Assembly (NCBI RefSeq): GCF_025566985.1
Contig: NZ_JAOQJD010000010.1
Span: 1-64,000 of the forward strand
Source of the DNA: Aedoeadaptatus acetigenes
Lineage (GTDB): Bacteria; Bacillota; Clostridia; Tissierellales; Peptoniphilaceae
Direction of reading: 5' to 3'
Length of the DNA: 64,000 nucleotides
Below, in pieces: positions 7,933-16,193 of this stretch; within the stretch, counting starts at the first letter, position 1, and every line of letters begins with the position of its first letter. The notes beneath the pieces were generated by a model. The model did no database searches. It had not been told where the DNA came from and saw only the letters and a program-made list of their open reading frames with translations. A program made the translations under genes and the position numbers.

Positions 7933-8208
7933 ATGGATAAAATGGTGTTTGCGATTATCGCCGATCGCTTCGTCGGCGACGTCATCGACGAATTGCTGGA
8001 GGCGGAAATTTCCGTCACGGAAATGGCCTCCACCGGCGGCTTCCTGAAAGAGGGAAACACGACGGTGGTCGTCGGCGTCACCAACAGCCAGTACGAAAAA
8101 TTAAAAGAAATATTTGAACGCATCGTCGGCAAAAAAAGCGGGCGAGACGAAACCCACGCCGGGGCCCACGTCTTCGCCATCGACCTGATTAAGGGCATTC
8201 ACATTTGA
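7933..8208 (+). CDS. Second DarA-like protein (diverged PII-like paralogue)
   Basis: The 91-residue protein is clearly homologous to the preceding DarA: MVFAIIADRF, ISVTEMASTGGFLKEGNTTVVVGV and HAGAHVFAIDL. It is 16 residues shorter, mostly in the loop before the last strand. It lacks the Arg of FRVTK (Ser here), and the GGATxF motif is replaced by AGAHVF. The GNTT motif is kept. It occupies the place of yaaR in the Bacillus gene order. It may bind another nucleotide, or form mixed trimers with DarA; both are inference. RBS GGGGG lies upstream and the stop overlaps the holB start (TTGA). Confidence 0.85.
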   Translation: MDKMVFAIIADRFVGDVIDELLEAEISVTEMASTGGFLKEGNTTVVVGVTNSQYEKLKEIFERIVGKKSGRDETHAGAHVFAIDLIKGIHI

Positions 8209-9044
8209 CGGCCGATCTCTTACACTCCGGCCTTCACGCCTATATCTTAAAGGGGAGAGGCGAGGCGGCCCTGGAGGCGGCCAGGCATTTGGCCATGGGC
8301 TATCTGTGCGCGAGTGATGCGGCGCCTTGCGGCAGCTGCCCCTCCTGCAAGCTCTTTCTTTCGGGAGAAGGTCGGGGAGAAAATCATCCGGACTACGTGG
8401 AAATCGCCCCGTCCAAAAAGACGTCCAAGGCGTCCATAAAAAAGGAGCGCATCGAAGAGGTGCTGAAGGCGGCGGCCATGACAGACTACGCCGGCGGAGG
8501 CAAGGTCTTCGTCTTCCTGGACTTCGACACCACCACCGTAGAGGGGCAAAACGCCCTTTTAAAAGTGCTGGAAGAGCCGCCGGAGAAGACCCGTTTTCTC
8601 CTCTTAAGCGAATCGCCGGAGAAGATTCTTCCCACGGTGCGCTCCCGGGCGGGCTTTTTGGATTTAAAGAGCGAGGAGGCCCTCTACGATCCCGAGCGGC
8701 GCCACAAAAGCTATCGCCTCGTGGAAAAAGTATTGTCCCGGCCCGAGGAAGTGTTTTTGGCGCGGGGTTTTTTCGAAGAAGAAAAGGACCATCTGCCCGA
8801 GATCTTCGATCACTTTCTCGCCTACTTTCGGGACATGGCCGTTTATTACGAAACCGGCGACGAAAATGCAATTATAAACAAAGATTACCGCGTGCCCATC
8901 GCCTGCCAGTCGCAGATCGTGGGGATGCGGGTCTACGACATAATCGATGCTCTCTACCGGGCGCGGCGCTACGTGGAGATGAATGTAAACAAAAGCTTTG
9001 CCTTTGAGTGGCTGCTTTTAACGATGGGAGGCCAGTGGATTTGA
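8205..9044 (+). CDS. holB: DNA polymerase III clamp-loader delta' subunit
   Basis: The 279-residue protein is the delta' member of the clamp loader. It has the Cys-rich zinc region (CGSCPSCKLF), the central DYAGGGKVFVFLDFDTTTVEGQNALLKVLEEPP segment that is diagnostic of this family, and the ILPTVRSR region. It lacks a Walker A motif near the N-terminus (YILKGRGEAALEAA), as expected for a non-ATP-binding delta'. The SRC arginine-finger motif reads SRA. The TTG start overlaps the preceding stop as TTGA, which suggests translational coupling. Confidence 0.88.
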   Translation: MTADLLHSGLHAYILKGRGEAALEAARHLAMGYLCASDAAPCGSCPSCKLFLSGEGRGENHPDYVEIAPSKKTSKASIKKERIEEVLKAAAMTDYAGGGKVFVFLDFDTTTVEGQNALLKVLEEPPEKTRFLLLSESPEKILPTVRSRAGFLDLKSEEALYDPERRHKSYRLVEKVLSRPEEVFLARGFFEEEKDHLPEIFDHFLAYFRDMAVYYETGDENAIINKDYRVPIACQSQIVGMRVYDIIDALYRARRYVEMNVNKSFAFEWLLLTMGGQWI

Positions 9045-9907
9045 CAGAGACGAGAGATGTAGTCGGCGTGCGATTTAAGCGCCGCGGAAAAATTTATTAC
9101 TTCGATCCGAAAGACGCCGAGCCTGCCTTAGACGGCGGCGTCATCGTGGAGACCTCCAGGGGCGTGGAATACGGCTACGTGGCCATGGAGCGCAAGGCCA
9201 TCGAGGCCGAAGATGTCGTGGGCGAGCTGAAGCCCATTGTTCGCATAGCCACGGAAGACGACGACAGGCGCCACCTGTCCAATCGCAATCTGGCCCGGGA
9301 GGCCATGGTGGTCTGCGAGGAAAAAATAAAAGAACACGGCTTGAAAATGCGCCTGATCAGCGCGGAATACACCTTCGACAATTCCAAGCTCCTCTTTTAC
9401 TTCACCGCCGACGGTCGGGTGGATTTCCGCCGCCTGGTTCGCGATTTAGCGGCGATTTTCCGCACCCGCATCGAGCTCAGACAAATCGGCGTTCGCGACG
9501 AAGCCAAGCTTTTAGGCGGCATCGGCATTTGCGGCCGGGAATGCTGCTGCGCATCCTTTCTCGGGGATTTTTCCCCCGTATCCATTAACATGGCCAAGGA
9601 TCAGGGCCTTTCCCTAAATCCCGACGCCATCAGCGGCGTCTGCGGCAGACTCTTGTGCTGCCTCAGGTACGAACAGCCGGGCTACGAGACCAATTTAAAA
9701 ATCATGCCCCGCGTGGGACGTGTGGTCTACACCGCCGAAGGAAAGGGCGTAGTGGTTTCCACCAACACCTTGCAGGCCTTGGTGAAGGTAAAAATCGAAA
9801 CCGACGACGGCGTGGAATTTGTCGTGGTCTCCGCCGAAGATCTGGCGAGAAAGCCCTGCCGGGGAAAGGGGTGTGCCCATGAAGGGGATATGGAAGAAGC
9901 TGAATAG
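9041..9907 (+). CDS. ricT: PSP1 domain protein RicT (YaaT)
   Basis: The 288-residue protein carries the PSP1 domain: VGVRFKRRGKIYYF, RLISAEYTFDNSKLLFYFTA, DFRRLVRDLAAIFRTRIELRQIG, the Cys-rich GICGRECCCASFL and VCGRLLCCLRYEQ. In Bacillus RicT acts with RicA and RicF as an iron-sulfur complex that supports RNase Y mRNA processing. Start: TTG at 9041 sits 9 nt after GGGAGG and overlaps the holB stop as TTGA; a GTG at 9008 lies upstream of that ribosome site and is less likely. The end overlaps the next gene. Confidence 0.92.
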   Translation: MTETRDVVGVRFKRRGKIYYFDPKDAEPALDGGVIVETSRGVEYGYVAMERKAIEAEDVVGELKPIVRIATEDDDRRHLSNRNLAREAMVVCEEKIKEHGLKMRLISAEYTFDNSKLLFYFTADGRVDFRRLVRDLAAIFRTRIELRQIGVRDEAKLLGGIGICGRECCCASFLGDFSPVSINMAKDQGLSLNPDAISGVCGRLLCCLRYEQPGYETNLKIMPRVGRVVYTAEGKGVVVSTNTLQALVKVKIETDDGVEFVVVSAEDLARKPCRGKGCAHEGDMEEAE

Positions 9908-11825
9908 AGGCAAATTCAACGGCGGGCGATTGGCGTGGCTCGCAGGCTTCTTGGCGCTCTTTTTCCTCGACGAATTCCCCGGTTTCTACTTTCAGACGAA
10001 GATTCCCCACGCCGCGGCCGACGTGGCCCTGTGGGGGATCTATTTTTGTGCCCTTCTCGGGATCCTCGCCCTCATAAGAAAATTCGCCTCGGCCATCCTT
10101 ACTCCGGCGGCGACGGAGCTCATCCTTCTCGGGCTCCTGGCCTATCAGGTGACGGATGTACTCCGCACCACTTCCTTTTTGGGCCCCTCCTCCGATACCT
10201 ACATCTACGGTGCCACCGCCGCCGTGGTGGCGATCATTTGGCTATTCGCCCTGGGCATGGGGGCGCGGAAGCTCTATCCCATGGCAGCCCTTCTCGGCGG
10301 CCTCCTTATGGCGGGGCTCATCTTTGTCTGCGCATGGCCCGGCCCGAAGACCCGCCCGGACGTGGCCCGTGCAGAGAAGACGATTCCCGCCGCCTATAAG
10401 GTAGAAAAAATTACTTACGGCCCGAAAAGCGCCTACGACTACGGGGAGGAAAATTACGCCTCCTACCTGCGCCTGCCCAAGGGCCAGGACCGCTGGCGGA
10501 AACTGTTTTTCGGCTACACGCCGGCCCACGTGCCCTACGAAGGGGATCTGTACCTGCCCGTGGGCGCAAAAAATGCCCCTCTCCTCGTCTTCGTTCACGG
10601 CAATCACAACATGATCGAAGACAACAAAGGGGGCTACGAGTATTTGGGCCGCTACTTGGCGGCGCGGGGCGTGGCCTTTCAATCCGTGGAGCAATCCCAT
10701 TTTAACGCCTACTTCGGCAAGGGCCTTTCCGGCGAAAACGACGCCCGGGCCCTGAGCCTCTTGGATCACGCCGACAAAATTCTGAACGATCCCCGCTTCA
10801 AGGACCGCATCGATCGAGACCGCGTCTTTCTCGGCGGCCACAGCCGCGGCGGCGAGGCGGCGGCCGTGGCGGCATCCTTCGCCGAATTGCCCTACAATCC
10901 CGACACCGGCCGAGCCACGAAAGACATCAAGGTGGCCGGCGTCCTGGCCGTGGCCCCCACCGACGGCCAGTACAAGCCCGGGGACCGGCCCGTGGATTTA
11001 AATGTGCCCTACTTCCTCGTCACCGGAGCCTGGGATCAAGACGTGTCCTCCCTGGAAGGCATGGATCAATACCTCCGCGCCGGCGCCTGGCGGGGCCAGC
11101 TCTTTGTGGACTACGCCAATCACAGCCAATTTAATTCCAACTGGGGCCGCCTGGATCGAGAGGGCCTCGCCGCCCTGGCCCTGGCCACGGGAAACATTTT
11201 GGACAAAGCCGATCAAGAGCGCTTCCTTGAAGTGGCGGCCTACGCCTTTATCGAAGACCGGGAAGTATTGAATGACATGAAAGCCTACCTGCCTCAATCG
11301 GGCTTTGCCCTCGCCACCCAGCCGAAGAGCCGCGTCCTCGCCGATTTCGAAGAAGACGCGGACCTTACCACCGCCTCAGGCGCCGAGCCGGATATAAAAG
11401 GCGCCACCACCTATCAGGAAGGCGCCTTCATTCCCTCCGATCGCGGCGGCACCAATCACGTGGCCCGACTCATCGGCACCTACGCCCTGAACGTAGACGG
11501 GGGAGGGGAGGGGGCCTTCGCACTGGACGTGGCGGCAAAAAGCGGCCGCGCCGATATTAAAATCACCTTGATCGACGCCGCCGGCGAAGCCGTACACATT
11601 ACTCCGAAAAAAGACGCGCTCCACGCCGCCCACGAAACCGGCCTTTTAAAATGGCAGTACGCGGCGAAAAAGTGGGAATACAAGCGGGCACTGGAGACGG
11701 TGCGCTTCACGAAAAGCGCCATGGCGAAAGAAAACCCCGCCTTTCATCTCAAGGACCTGAGCCGCGTGGAAATCACCGTGGGGGGCCTTACGGAAATCGA
11801 CAATATTCGTATCGAAAGCGATTAA
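9879..11825 (+). CDS. Membrane-anchored alpha/beta hydrolase
   Basis: The 648-residue protein has about five N-terminal membrane helices (residues about 15-160). A large extracytoplasmic alpha/beta hydrolase domain follows, with oxyanion-type VFVHGNHN, nucleophile elbow GGHSRGGEAA, an acidic candidate in TGAWDQD and a His in YANHSQFN. The last 170 residues form a probable beta-rich domain (from SRVLADFEED). It resembles acetylhydrolase or cutinase-like lipid and ester hydrolases; the substrate is unknown. The ATG at 9879 follows AAAGGGG and overlaps the end of ricT by 29 bp. Being coupled to a DNA-replication gene run is unusual. Confidence 0.82.
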   Translation: MKGIWKKLNRGKFNGGRLAWLAGFLALFFLDEFPGFYFQTKIPHAAADVALWGIYFCALLGILALIRKFASAILTPAATELILLGLLAYQVTDVLRTTSFLGPSSDTYIYGATAAVVAIIWLFALGMGARKLYPMAALLGGLLMAGLIFVCAWPGPKTRPDVARAEKTIPAAYKVEKITYGPKSAYDYGEENYASYLRLPKGQDRWRKLFFGYTPAHVPYEGDLYLPVGAKNAPLLVFVHGNHNMIEDNKGGYEYLGRYLAARGVAFQSVEQSHFNAYFGKGLSGENDARALSLLDHADKILNDPRFKDRIDRDRVFLGGHSRGGEAAAVAASFAELPYNPDTGRATKDIKVAGVLAVAPTDGQYKPGDRPVDLNVPYFLVTGAWDQDVSSLEGMDQYLRAGAWRGQLFVDYANHSQFNSNWGRLDREGLAALALATGNILDKADQERFLEVAAYAFIEDREVLNDMKAYLPQSGFALATQPKSRVLADFEEDADLTTASGAEPDIKGATTYQEGAFIPSDRGGTNHVARLIGTYALNVDGGGEGAFALDVAAKSGRADIKITLIDAAGEAVHITPKKDALHAAHETGLLKWQYAAKKWEYKRALETVRFTKSAMAKENPAFHLKDLSRVEITVGGLTEIDNIRIESD

Positions 11826-11878
11826 AACCGAATCCCTCGGGTATAAGTAATGCGAACAGAGTTCGGGGGGTTACGTTC

Positions 11879-12142
11879 ATGCACGATACACTTTTAATAA
11901 AAACAATCAACAGAGATCAAGCCGGTTTGCGGAACGTCTTTTTCCAAATCGGCGATATGGATGCGCACATCGGCGAGCTCATGGACCTATTAAACAAGCC
12001 CGACAGCCCCTATGCCGGGCGTTGTCTGTTTCGCTACAACGGCATTCGTCTCAAGTTGGAAGTCGATGAAATCCCCACTGTCCTGGCACTCCTCGTAAAG
12101 AAAGGCGTGCCGGTGTATGGCGTTTATGAACCGTACTTTTAG
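11879..12142 (+). CDS. Hypothetical 87-residue protein
   Basis: I do not recognise the family with confidence. The predicted protein is small and compact, of mixed alpha/beta type (TLLIKTINRDQAGLRNVFFQ at the start, GVPVYGVYEPYF at the end), with Arg/Lys-rich central strands. It could be a small ligand-binding or ferredoxin-like fold (the DUF4911 type is one guess). The ATG follows GGGGGG at about 11865. Ferritin starts 22 bp after its stop, so the two are probably cotranscribed. Confidence 0.6.
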   Translation: MHDTLLIKTINRDQAGLRNVFFQIGDMDAHIGELMDLLNKPDSPYAGRCLFRYNGIRLKLEVDEIPTVLALLVKKGVPVYGVYEPYF

Positions 12143-12164
12143 GAGTAAGACTAGGAGGAATACT

Positions 12165-12647
12165 ATGTCCAATGAATTAAGCAAAAAACTGAACGAACAA
12201 CTTAACTTTGAAATCGAATCGGCCTACATTTACATGGCCATGGCCAACTACATGGACACCCAAGGCATGTCCGGTTTCGACCACTTCTTCGTCCATCAAG
12301 CCAAGGAAGAAATGGAACACGCCAAAGAATTCTACGATTTCCTTCAAGAAATGGACTGGGCTCCGGAATACGAAGCCATCGCCAAACCGCCGAAGGAATT
12401 CGGTAACTTCACCGACACCTTCCGTGCCGCTTACGAACACGAACAAGAAGTTACGAGTCGCATCAAGGCCATCTACAAAGAAGCCATCGAAGCGGGCTGC
12501 TTAGATACCCAAGAATTCCTGAACAAGTTCATCGAAGAACAACGGGAAGAAGAAGACACCTTCCGCTCCATCGTCGAACGTCTGGAACGCATCAACGAAT
12601 CCTGGAACGGCCTCTACATCTTCGACCACGAATTGGCTCAAAGATAA
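12165..12647 (+). CDS. ftnA: Ferritin
   Basis: The 160-residue bacterial non-haem ferritin stores iron as ferric mineral in a 24-mer shell. Ferroxidase ligands are visible in EIESAYIYMAMANY, HQAKEEMEHAKEFY and FIEEQREEEDTF. Length is normal. The start ATG at 12165 is fixed by AGGAGG at 12153-12158; an in-frame ATG upstream has no such site. A terminator follows 12 bp after the stop. With rubrerythrin nearby it supports oxygen and iron defence. Confidence 0.95.
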   Translation: MSNELSKKLNEQLNFEIESAYIYMAMANYMDTQGMSGFDHFFVHQAKEEMEHAKEFYDFLQEMDWAPEYEAIAKPPKEFGNFTDTFRAAYEHEQEVTSRIKAIYKEAIEAGCLDTQEFLNKFIEEQREEEDTFRSIVERLERINESWNGLYIFDHELAQR

Positions 12648-12659
12648 GCATAAAAATGT

Positions 12660-12687
12660 CCCTCACCAAGCGGTGGGGGATTTTTTA
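12660..12687 (+). terminator. Rho-independent terminator after ferritin
   Basis: CCCTCACC pairs with GGTGGGGG around AAGC with one G-T pair and is followed by ATTTTTTATT. Confidence 0.8.
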
Positions 12688-12722
12688 TTGGGAAAATTTA
12701 CGGGCTGAAGTAGGGAAGCCGG

Positions 12723-13682
12723 CTAGTCTTCGTCGAAGGCCCGAATGGACTCGGCGATGCTGCGGCAGATGACGTTGACCAGCGCCGCCCCGGGCCAAAG
12801 AATCCACGTCCACTGCCACTTGTTCGTGTAAAAGGACAGGGCCAAAAAGATCAAGAGCATCGAAAGGTAGTAGGCCCGTTGAATAGGCGCTGTGCGGCGA
12901 CGGGCGATTTTTTTGCGGCGGGTATAATCCCCCTGTTCCAAAATCTTATCGAAGCCCGCCTCGATGACCGAAGTGCGCACGATGAAAAAGACGCCGGCCG
13001 CCACGATACATAATGTGGTCGCAAAGCCCGTGGTGGTAAAGGCATCGCCTCTTCCCGCCGCCGAGGAAAAGAGCATGGGCGCGGCGGAGAGAATACACAG
13101 AATAATCCCGGCGCTCAAGCGGCGGCTGTGAAGAGGAGCGTAGTTCTCCTTGCGTTTTTTTACGACACCGTCCACGCCGTAGGCCGTATCCACGGGTTCG
13201 TCGAAGGCCTCGAAATCGTCGGGCATTTTCGGGCCGAAGACCAGAAGAAAGACGCCCACGGCCACCACGGCAAGGGTGGCAATGATGCCCAAGGTGTAGG
13301 CGGCGTCGGTATCGGCAATGCCGGCCAGGATAGGCGGAATGGCGGAGAGAATAAACAGGCTCACGGCCAGGGCCACCTTCGGCGCGCGGTCGGCGAGGTA
13401 ATTCATGTAGGCATCGGCATCTTCCAATGCAACGGACGAGAGGGCTTCTTCCGCCGGCTGATCCGCCCCATCCTCGGAGGGATCCATGGAATCCAAGAGC
13501 AAAAAGTCCGTGGACACGTGAAAGTACTTGCTGATTTCGATGATCTTCGCCATTTCGGGCATGGCACCGGCTGCTTCCCACTTCGAAACGGATTGGCGGG
13601 ACACGCCCAAGGCCTCGGCCAAGGCTTCCTGGGTGAGGCCGGATTTTTTCCTTAGGTAGACGAGCTTTTCAGAAAATAACAT
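12723..13682 (-). CDS. XRE-family regulator with C-terminal membrane domain
   Basis: The 319-residue protein starts with a classic Cro/C1 helix-turn-helix (LVYLRKKSGLTQEALAEALGVSRQSVSKWE, residues about 8-40) and then a short linker. About six predicted membrane segments follow (ALAVSLFILSAIPPILAG, TLGIIATLAVVAVGVFLLVF, LSAGIILCILSAAPML, TTLCIVAAGVFFIV, YLSMLLIFLALSF, WILWPGAALVNVI). Such one-component membrane-bound regulators sense envelope or membrane state; the target is unknown. The ATG at 13682 has GGAG at the right spacing; the longer frame starting 32 codons upstream is rejected. Confidence 0.82.
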   Translation of the reverse strand: MLFSEKLVYLRKKSGLTQEALAEALGVSRQSVSKWEAAGAMPEMAKIIEISKYFHVSTDFLLLDSMDPSEDGADQPAEEALSSVALEDADAYMNYLADRAPKVALAVSLFILSAIPPILAGIADTDAAYTLGIIATLAVVAVGVFLLVFGPKMPDDFEAFDEPVDTAYGVDGVVKKRKENYAPLHSRRLSAGIILCILSAAPMLFSSAAGRGDAFTTTGFATTLCIVAAGVFFIVRTSVIEAGFDKILEQGDYTRRKKIARRRTAPIQRAYYLSMLLIFLALSFYTNKWQWTWILWPGAALVNVICRSIAESIRAFDED

Positions 13683-13814
13683 GAGACACTCCTTGTAAAC
13701 ATAGTCGGTTCGCTTTCTGAAAAAAGAATACGCCATGAGCCGGTTGCATGCCATACACAGGCCTTGGAATTTTCGCAACCACAGGTTGCAATGGCGAAAT
13801 CAAGCCGTTTTCGG

Positions 13815-14900
13815 CTAAGACGTTTTAAAGAAATCGTCGATGGCCTTCACCAGAGCCTCGTTGGATTCCGGATCCAAGAGGCAGAAGCGGAAGAAACGCT
13901 CGTCTAAATTCTTAAAATTCGAGCAGTCCCGGATCACCATTTTCTGCGCGAGAAGGGCTTCGCGAAGATCCGCCGCCCCATGACGTCGATCTATTATTTT
14001 CACCAAGACGAAATTTCCGTAGGAGGGAAACACCTTCAGGGCGTCGTTGGCCTCCAAAGCGGCGATGACCTTGGCCTTCTCCCGCTGAATCAGGCGAAAG
14101 CTTTCCTCGCGAAAAGCCGCATCCTGAAACATGACCCGCCCCATGACATCGGCCATGGCGTTGATCCCCCACATGGAAAGATCCGCGGCAAGGGCCGCAT
14201 GAAGGGCCTCATCCCCGGTCACGGCGTAGCCCAGGCGAATCCCCGGCGTGGCGAAAAATTTGCTCGTGCCGCGAATCACGATGAGTTTTTCGCGGCTTTT
14301 TACCAAAGATACGGCGGAGTAAATGGCGGGATCCGTAAATTCGATGTAGGTTTCATCCACCAACACGTGGGCGGAGGTCTCGTCTAAAATCCGCGCCACG
14401 TCCGCCCGGGTTAAAATGGAGCCCGTGGGATTGTTGGGATTGGTGAGCACGTAAAGATCCACGGCCTCCTCGTTGATCCGCGCGATGATTTCGTCCACGT
14501 CGATGGAGAAATTTTTGTGGTAGTCCAGGCGGTATTCAAAAATCTCCGCCCCGACCTTTTCCAGCTCCCGGGCGTACTCGCTGTAACAGGGGCTGTTGAT
14601 CAAGGCCCGGGCGGGCTTCAGAAAGGCGATGGCCTCCTGAATCAGTTGCGACGTGCCGCTTCCCAAGAGCACGGCCGCCTGATCCACCTTCAGGTAATCA
14701 CCAATGGCCGCCTTCAATTTCCGGTACTCCGGATCCGGGTAGTGACACAGAGCCCGAATGTTTTTCGCCGCCGCCTCCATGGCTTTCGGCGAAGGGCCCA
14801 GGGGATTGATGTTCGACGAAAAATCCCGTATGTCTTCCGGGCGGTAGTGGTATTTTGTTTCCAAGGCGTAGAGATCGGCGCCGTGGCGATTCTTTTTCAT
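13815..14900 (-). CDS. CobD/HisC-like PLP aminotransferase
   Basis: The 361-residue class I/II PLP enzyme has the N-terminal HGADLYALETKYHYRPED and FSSNINPLGPSP motifs that are typical of threonine-phosphate decarboxylase (CobD), plus TNPNNPTG and the PLP Lys in RGTSKFFATPGIRLGY. It could equally be a histidinol-phosphate aminotransferase paralogue, since no cobalamin or histidine genes are visible nearby. It is divergent from threonine aldolase with 66 bp between starts, so a role in threonine metabolism is plausible. The ATG at 14900 follows GGAAGGA. Confidence 0.72.
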   Translation of the reverse strand: MKKNRHGADLYALETKYHYRPEDIRDFSSNINPLGPSPKAMEAAAKNIRALCHYPDPEYRKLKAAIGDYLKVDQAAVLLGSGTSQLIQEAIAFLKPARALINSPCYSEYARELEKVGAEIFEYRLDYHKNFSIDVDEIIARINEEAVDLYVLTNPNNPTGSILTRADVARILDETSAHVLVDETYIEFTDPAIYSAVSLVKSREKLIVIRGTSKFFATPGIRLGYAVTGDEALHAALAADLSMWGINAMADVMGRVMFQDAAFREESFRLIQREKAKVIAALEANDALKVFPSYGNFVLVKIIDRRHGAADLREALLAQKMVIRDCSNFKNLDERFFRFCLLDPESNEALVKAIDDFFKTS

Positions 14901-14966
14901 AGGATCCTTCCTTTCGGACCTATGATATAATGACAAAAACAAAAAGACAATGAAAAAGGGGTGCCT

Positions 14967-16001
14967 ATGTTTAATTTCAGAAACGACTACCACGATTTAT
15001 GCCATCCGAATGTATTGAAAGCCCTGGCTGCCACCGACGGCGAGGGAAATATGGGCTACGGCTTCGATCCCCACACGGAGCGGGCCACGCGCCTGATTCA
15101 GGAAGCTGCAGGCGGCGACTACCCCGTGCACTTCGTCCACGGCGGCACGGCGGCCAATGTCCTGGCCCTCACCTTCCACCTCCGCCCCCATGAAGCCATC
15201 GTAAGTGCTGATCTGGGCCACGTCGTGGGACACGAAGTGGGCGCCATGGAAGCGGCGGGCCACAAAGTGGTCACTGTAAAAACCGAAGCAGGCAAATACG
15301 ATCCCGAGGTGCTCGACGAATTCATCGCATCCTTCGGCGACTTCCACAATGTCCTTCCCGGCATCATCTACCTATCAAACACCACGGAAACCGGCCTCGT
15401 CTACCGAAAAGAAGAGCTCGCCGCCATTAAAAAAGTGGCCGACAAATATTCTCTTCCCGTCTACATCGACGGCGCCCGCATGGCCAGCGCCCTCACAAGC
15501 GAGGTCAATGACGTGAAGCTTTCCGAATACATGGACTACGCCGATATCTTCTCCGTCGGCGGCACGAAAAACGGTGCCCTCTTCGGCGAAGCTTTGGTCT
15601 TTAAAAACGAGGACCTGGCCCGGGAATTTATCTACTTCCAAAAACAGCGTGCCCTCTTGATGGCCAAAGGCTTTACCCTGGGCGCCCAGTACGAAGCCCT
15701 CTTCACCGACGACCTCTTTTTCGAAAACGGCCGCGCCGCCAATGGGGCCGCCAGCTACCTCGCCCGAGAACTCGCCTACCTGGACGTGGAATTTATCTAT
15801 CCCCCCGAGAGCAATCAATTATTTATTCGCCTGCCGAAAGCTGTGGCCGACGAGTTGGAAAAACACGGCCAATTCGACATTATGGGCCCGAAAGAAGACG
15901 GCACTGTCCCCGTCCGCTTCGTCACCGATTACAACACGACGAAAGATGAAATCGACGGTGCCATCAAAATCCTGGAAGGCCTCTTAAACGAAACGCTTTA
16001 G
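14967..16001 (+). CDS. Low-specificity threonine aldolase family enzyme
   Basis: The 344-residue beta-eliminating lyase family protein has FRNDYHDLCHPNVL at the N-terminus, the HFVHGGTAANVLAL segment, PVYIDGARMASAL with the PLP-contacting Asp, and the PLP Lys in SVGGTKNGALFGEAL. Family members split threonine or allo-threonine to glycine and acetaldehyde; some act on other beta-hydroxy amino acids. The ATG at 14967 follows AAAAAGGGG. A TATAAT at 14926-14931 is a probable -10 element. Confidence 0.87.
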   Translation: MFNFRNDYHDLCHPNVLKALAATDGEGNMGYGFDPHTERATRLIQEAAGGDYPVHFVHGGTAANVLALTFHLRPHEAIVSADLGHVVGHEVGAMEAAGHKVVTVKTEAGKYDPEVLDEFIASFGDFHNVLPGIIYLSNTTETGLVYRKEELAAIKKVADKYSLPVYIDGARMASALTSEVNDVKLSEYMDYADIFSVGGTKNGALFGEALVFKNEDLAREFIYFQKQRALLMAKGFTLGAQYEALFTDDLFFENGRAANGAASYLARELAYLDVEFIYPPESNQLFIRLPKAVADELEKHGQFDIMGPKEDGTVPVRFVTDYNTTKDEIDGAIKILEGLLNETL

Positions 16002-16033
16002 TCCGAAAAAGGGAAAATCAGAGTAAATTGGTT

Positions 16034-16062
16034 TGACAAGGCAAGGGTGCCGTGTTATGATA
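16034..16062 (+). promoter_or_regulatory. Consensus promoter of the cysteine transporter leader
   Basis: A perfect -35 TTGACA (16034-16039), a 17-bp spacer and TATGAT (16057-16062) predict transcription start near 16069. This is about 17 nt before the leader-peptide ATG and about 190 nt before the first transporter gene. Confidence 0.85.
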
Positions 16063-16085
16063 AGAAAAAATCAAAAGGAGAAACC

Positions 16086-16193
16086 ATGAACACCTTATTC
16101 CAAAGCATCTGCAAATGTGCTTGTTCCTGTACCTGTTGTTGTACGGGTTATTTGCCTGCGCAGATGTTGGGAAACGACATGGCTTTGTCCTGA
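16086..16193 (+). CDS. Cysteine-rich leader peptide (35 residues)
   Basis: A strong ribosome site AAAAGGAG (16073-16080) precedes an ATG that opens a 35-codon frame ending in TGA at 16191-16193. The peptide carries seven Cys in eleven residues (CKCACSCTCCC, residues 9-19), six of them as TGT, with three in a row at 16134-16142. It has no signal peptide and no known fold. It lies between a consensus promoter and a terminator hairpin in front of a cysteine-type ABC transporter operon. I read it as a regulatory leader peptide whose translation measures charged tRNA-Cys. A metal-binding peptide is a less likely alternative. Confidence 0.8.
   Translation: MNTLFQSICKCACSCTCCCTGYLPAQMLGNDMALS

Noticed and set aside
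16086..16193. Cys-rich peptide as bacteriocin or metallothionein
   Set aside because: It lacks a leader cleavage site and processing or immunity genes, and the downstream hairpin and alternative pairings fit regulation better.
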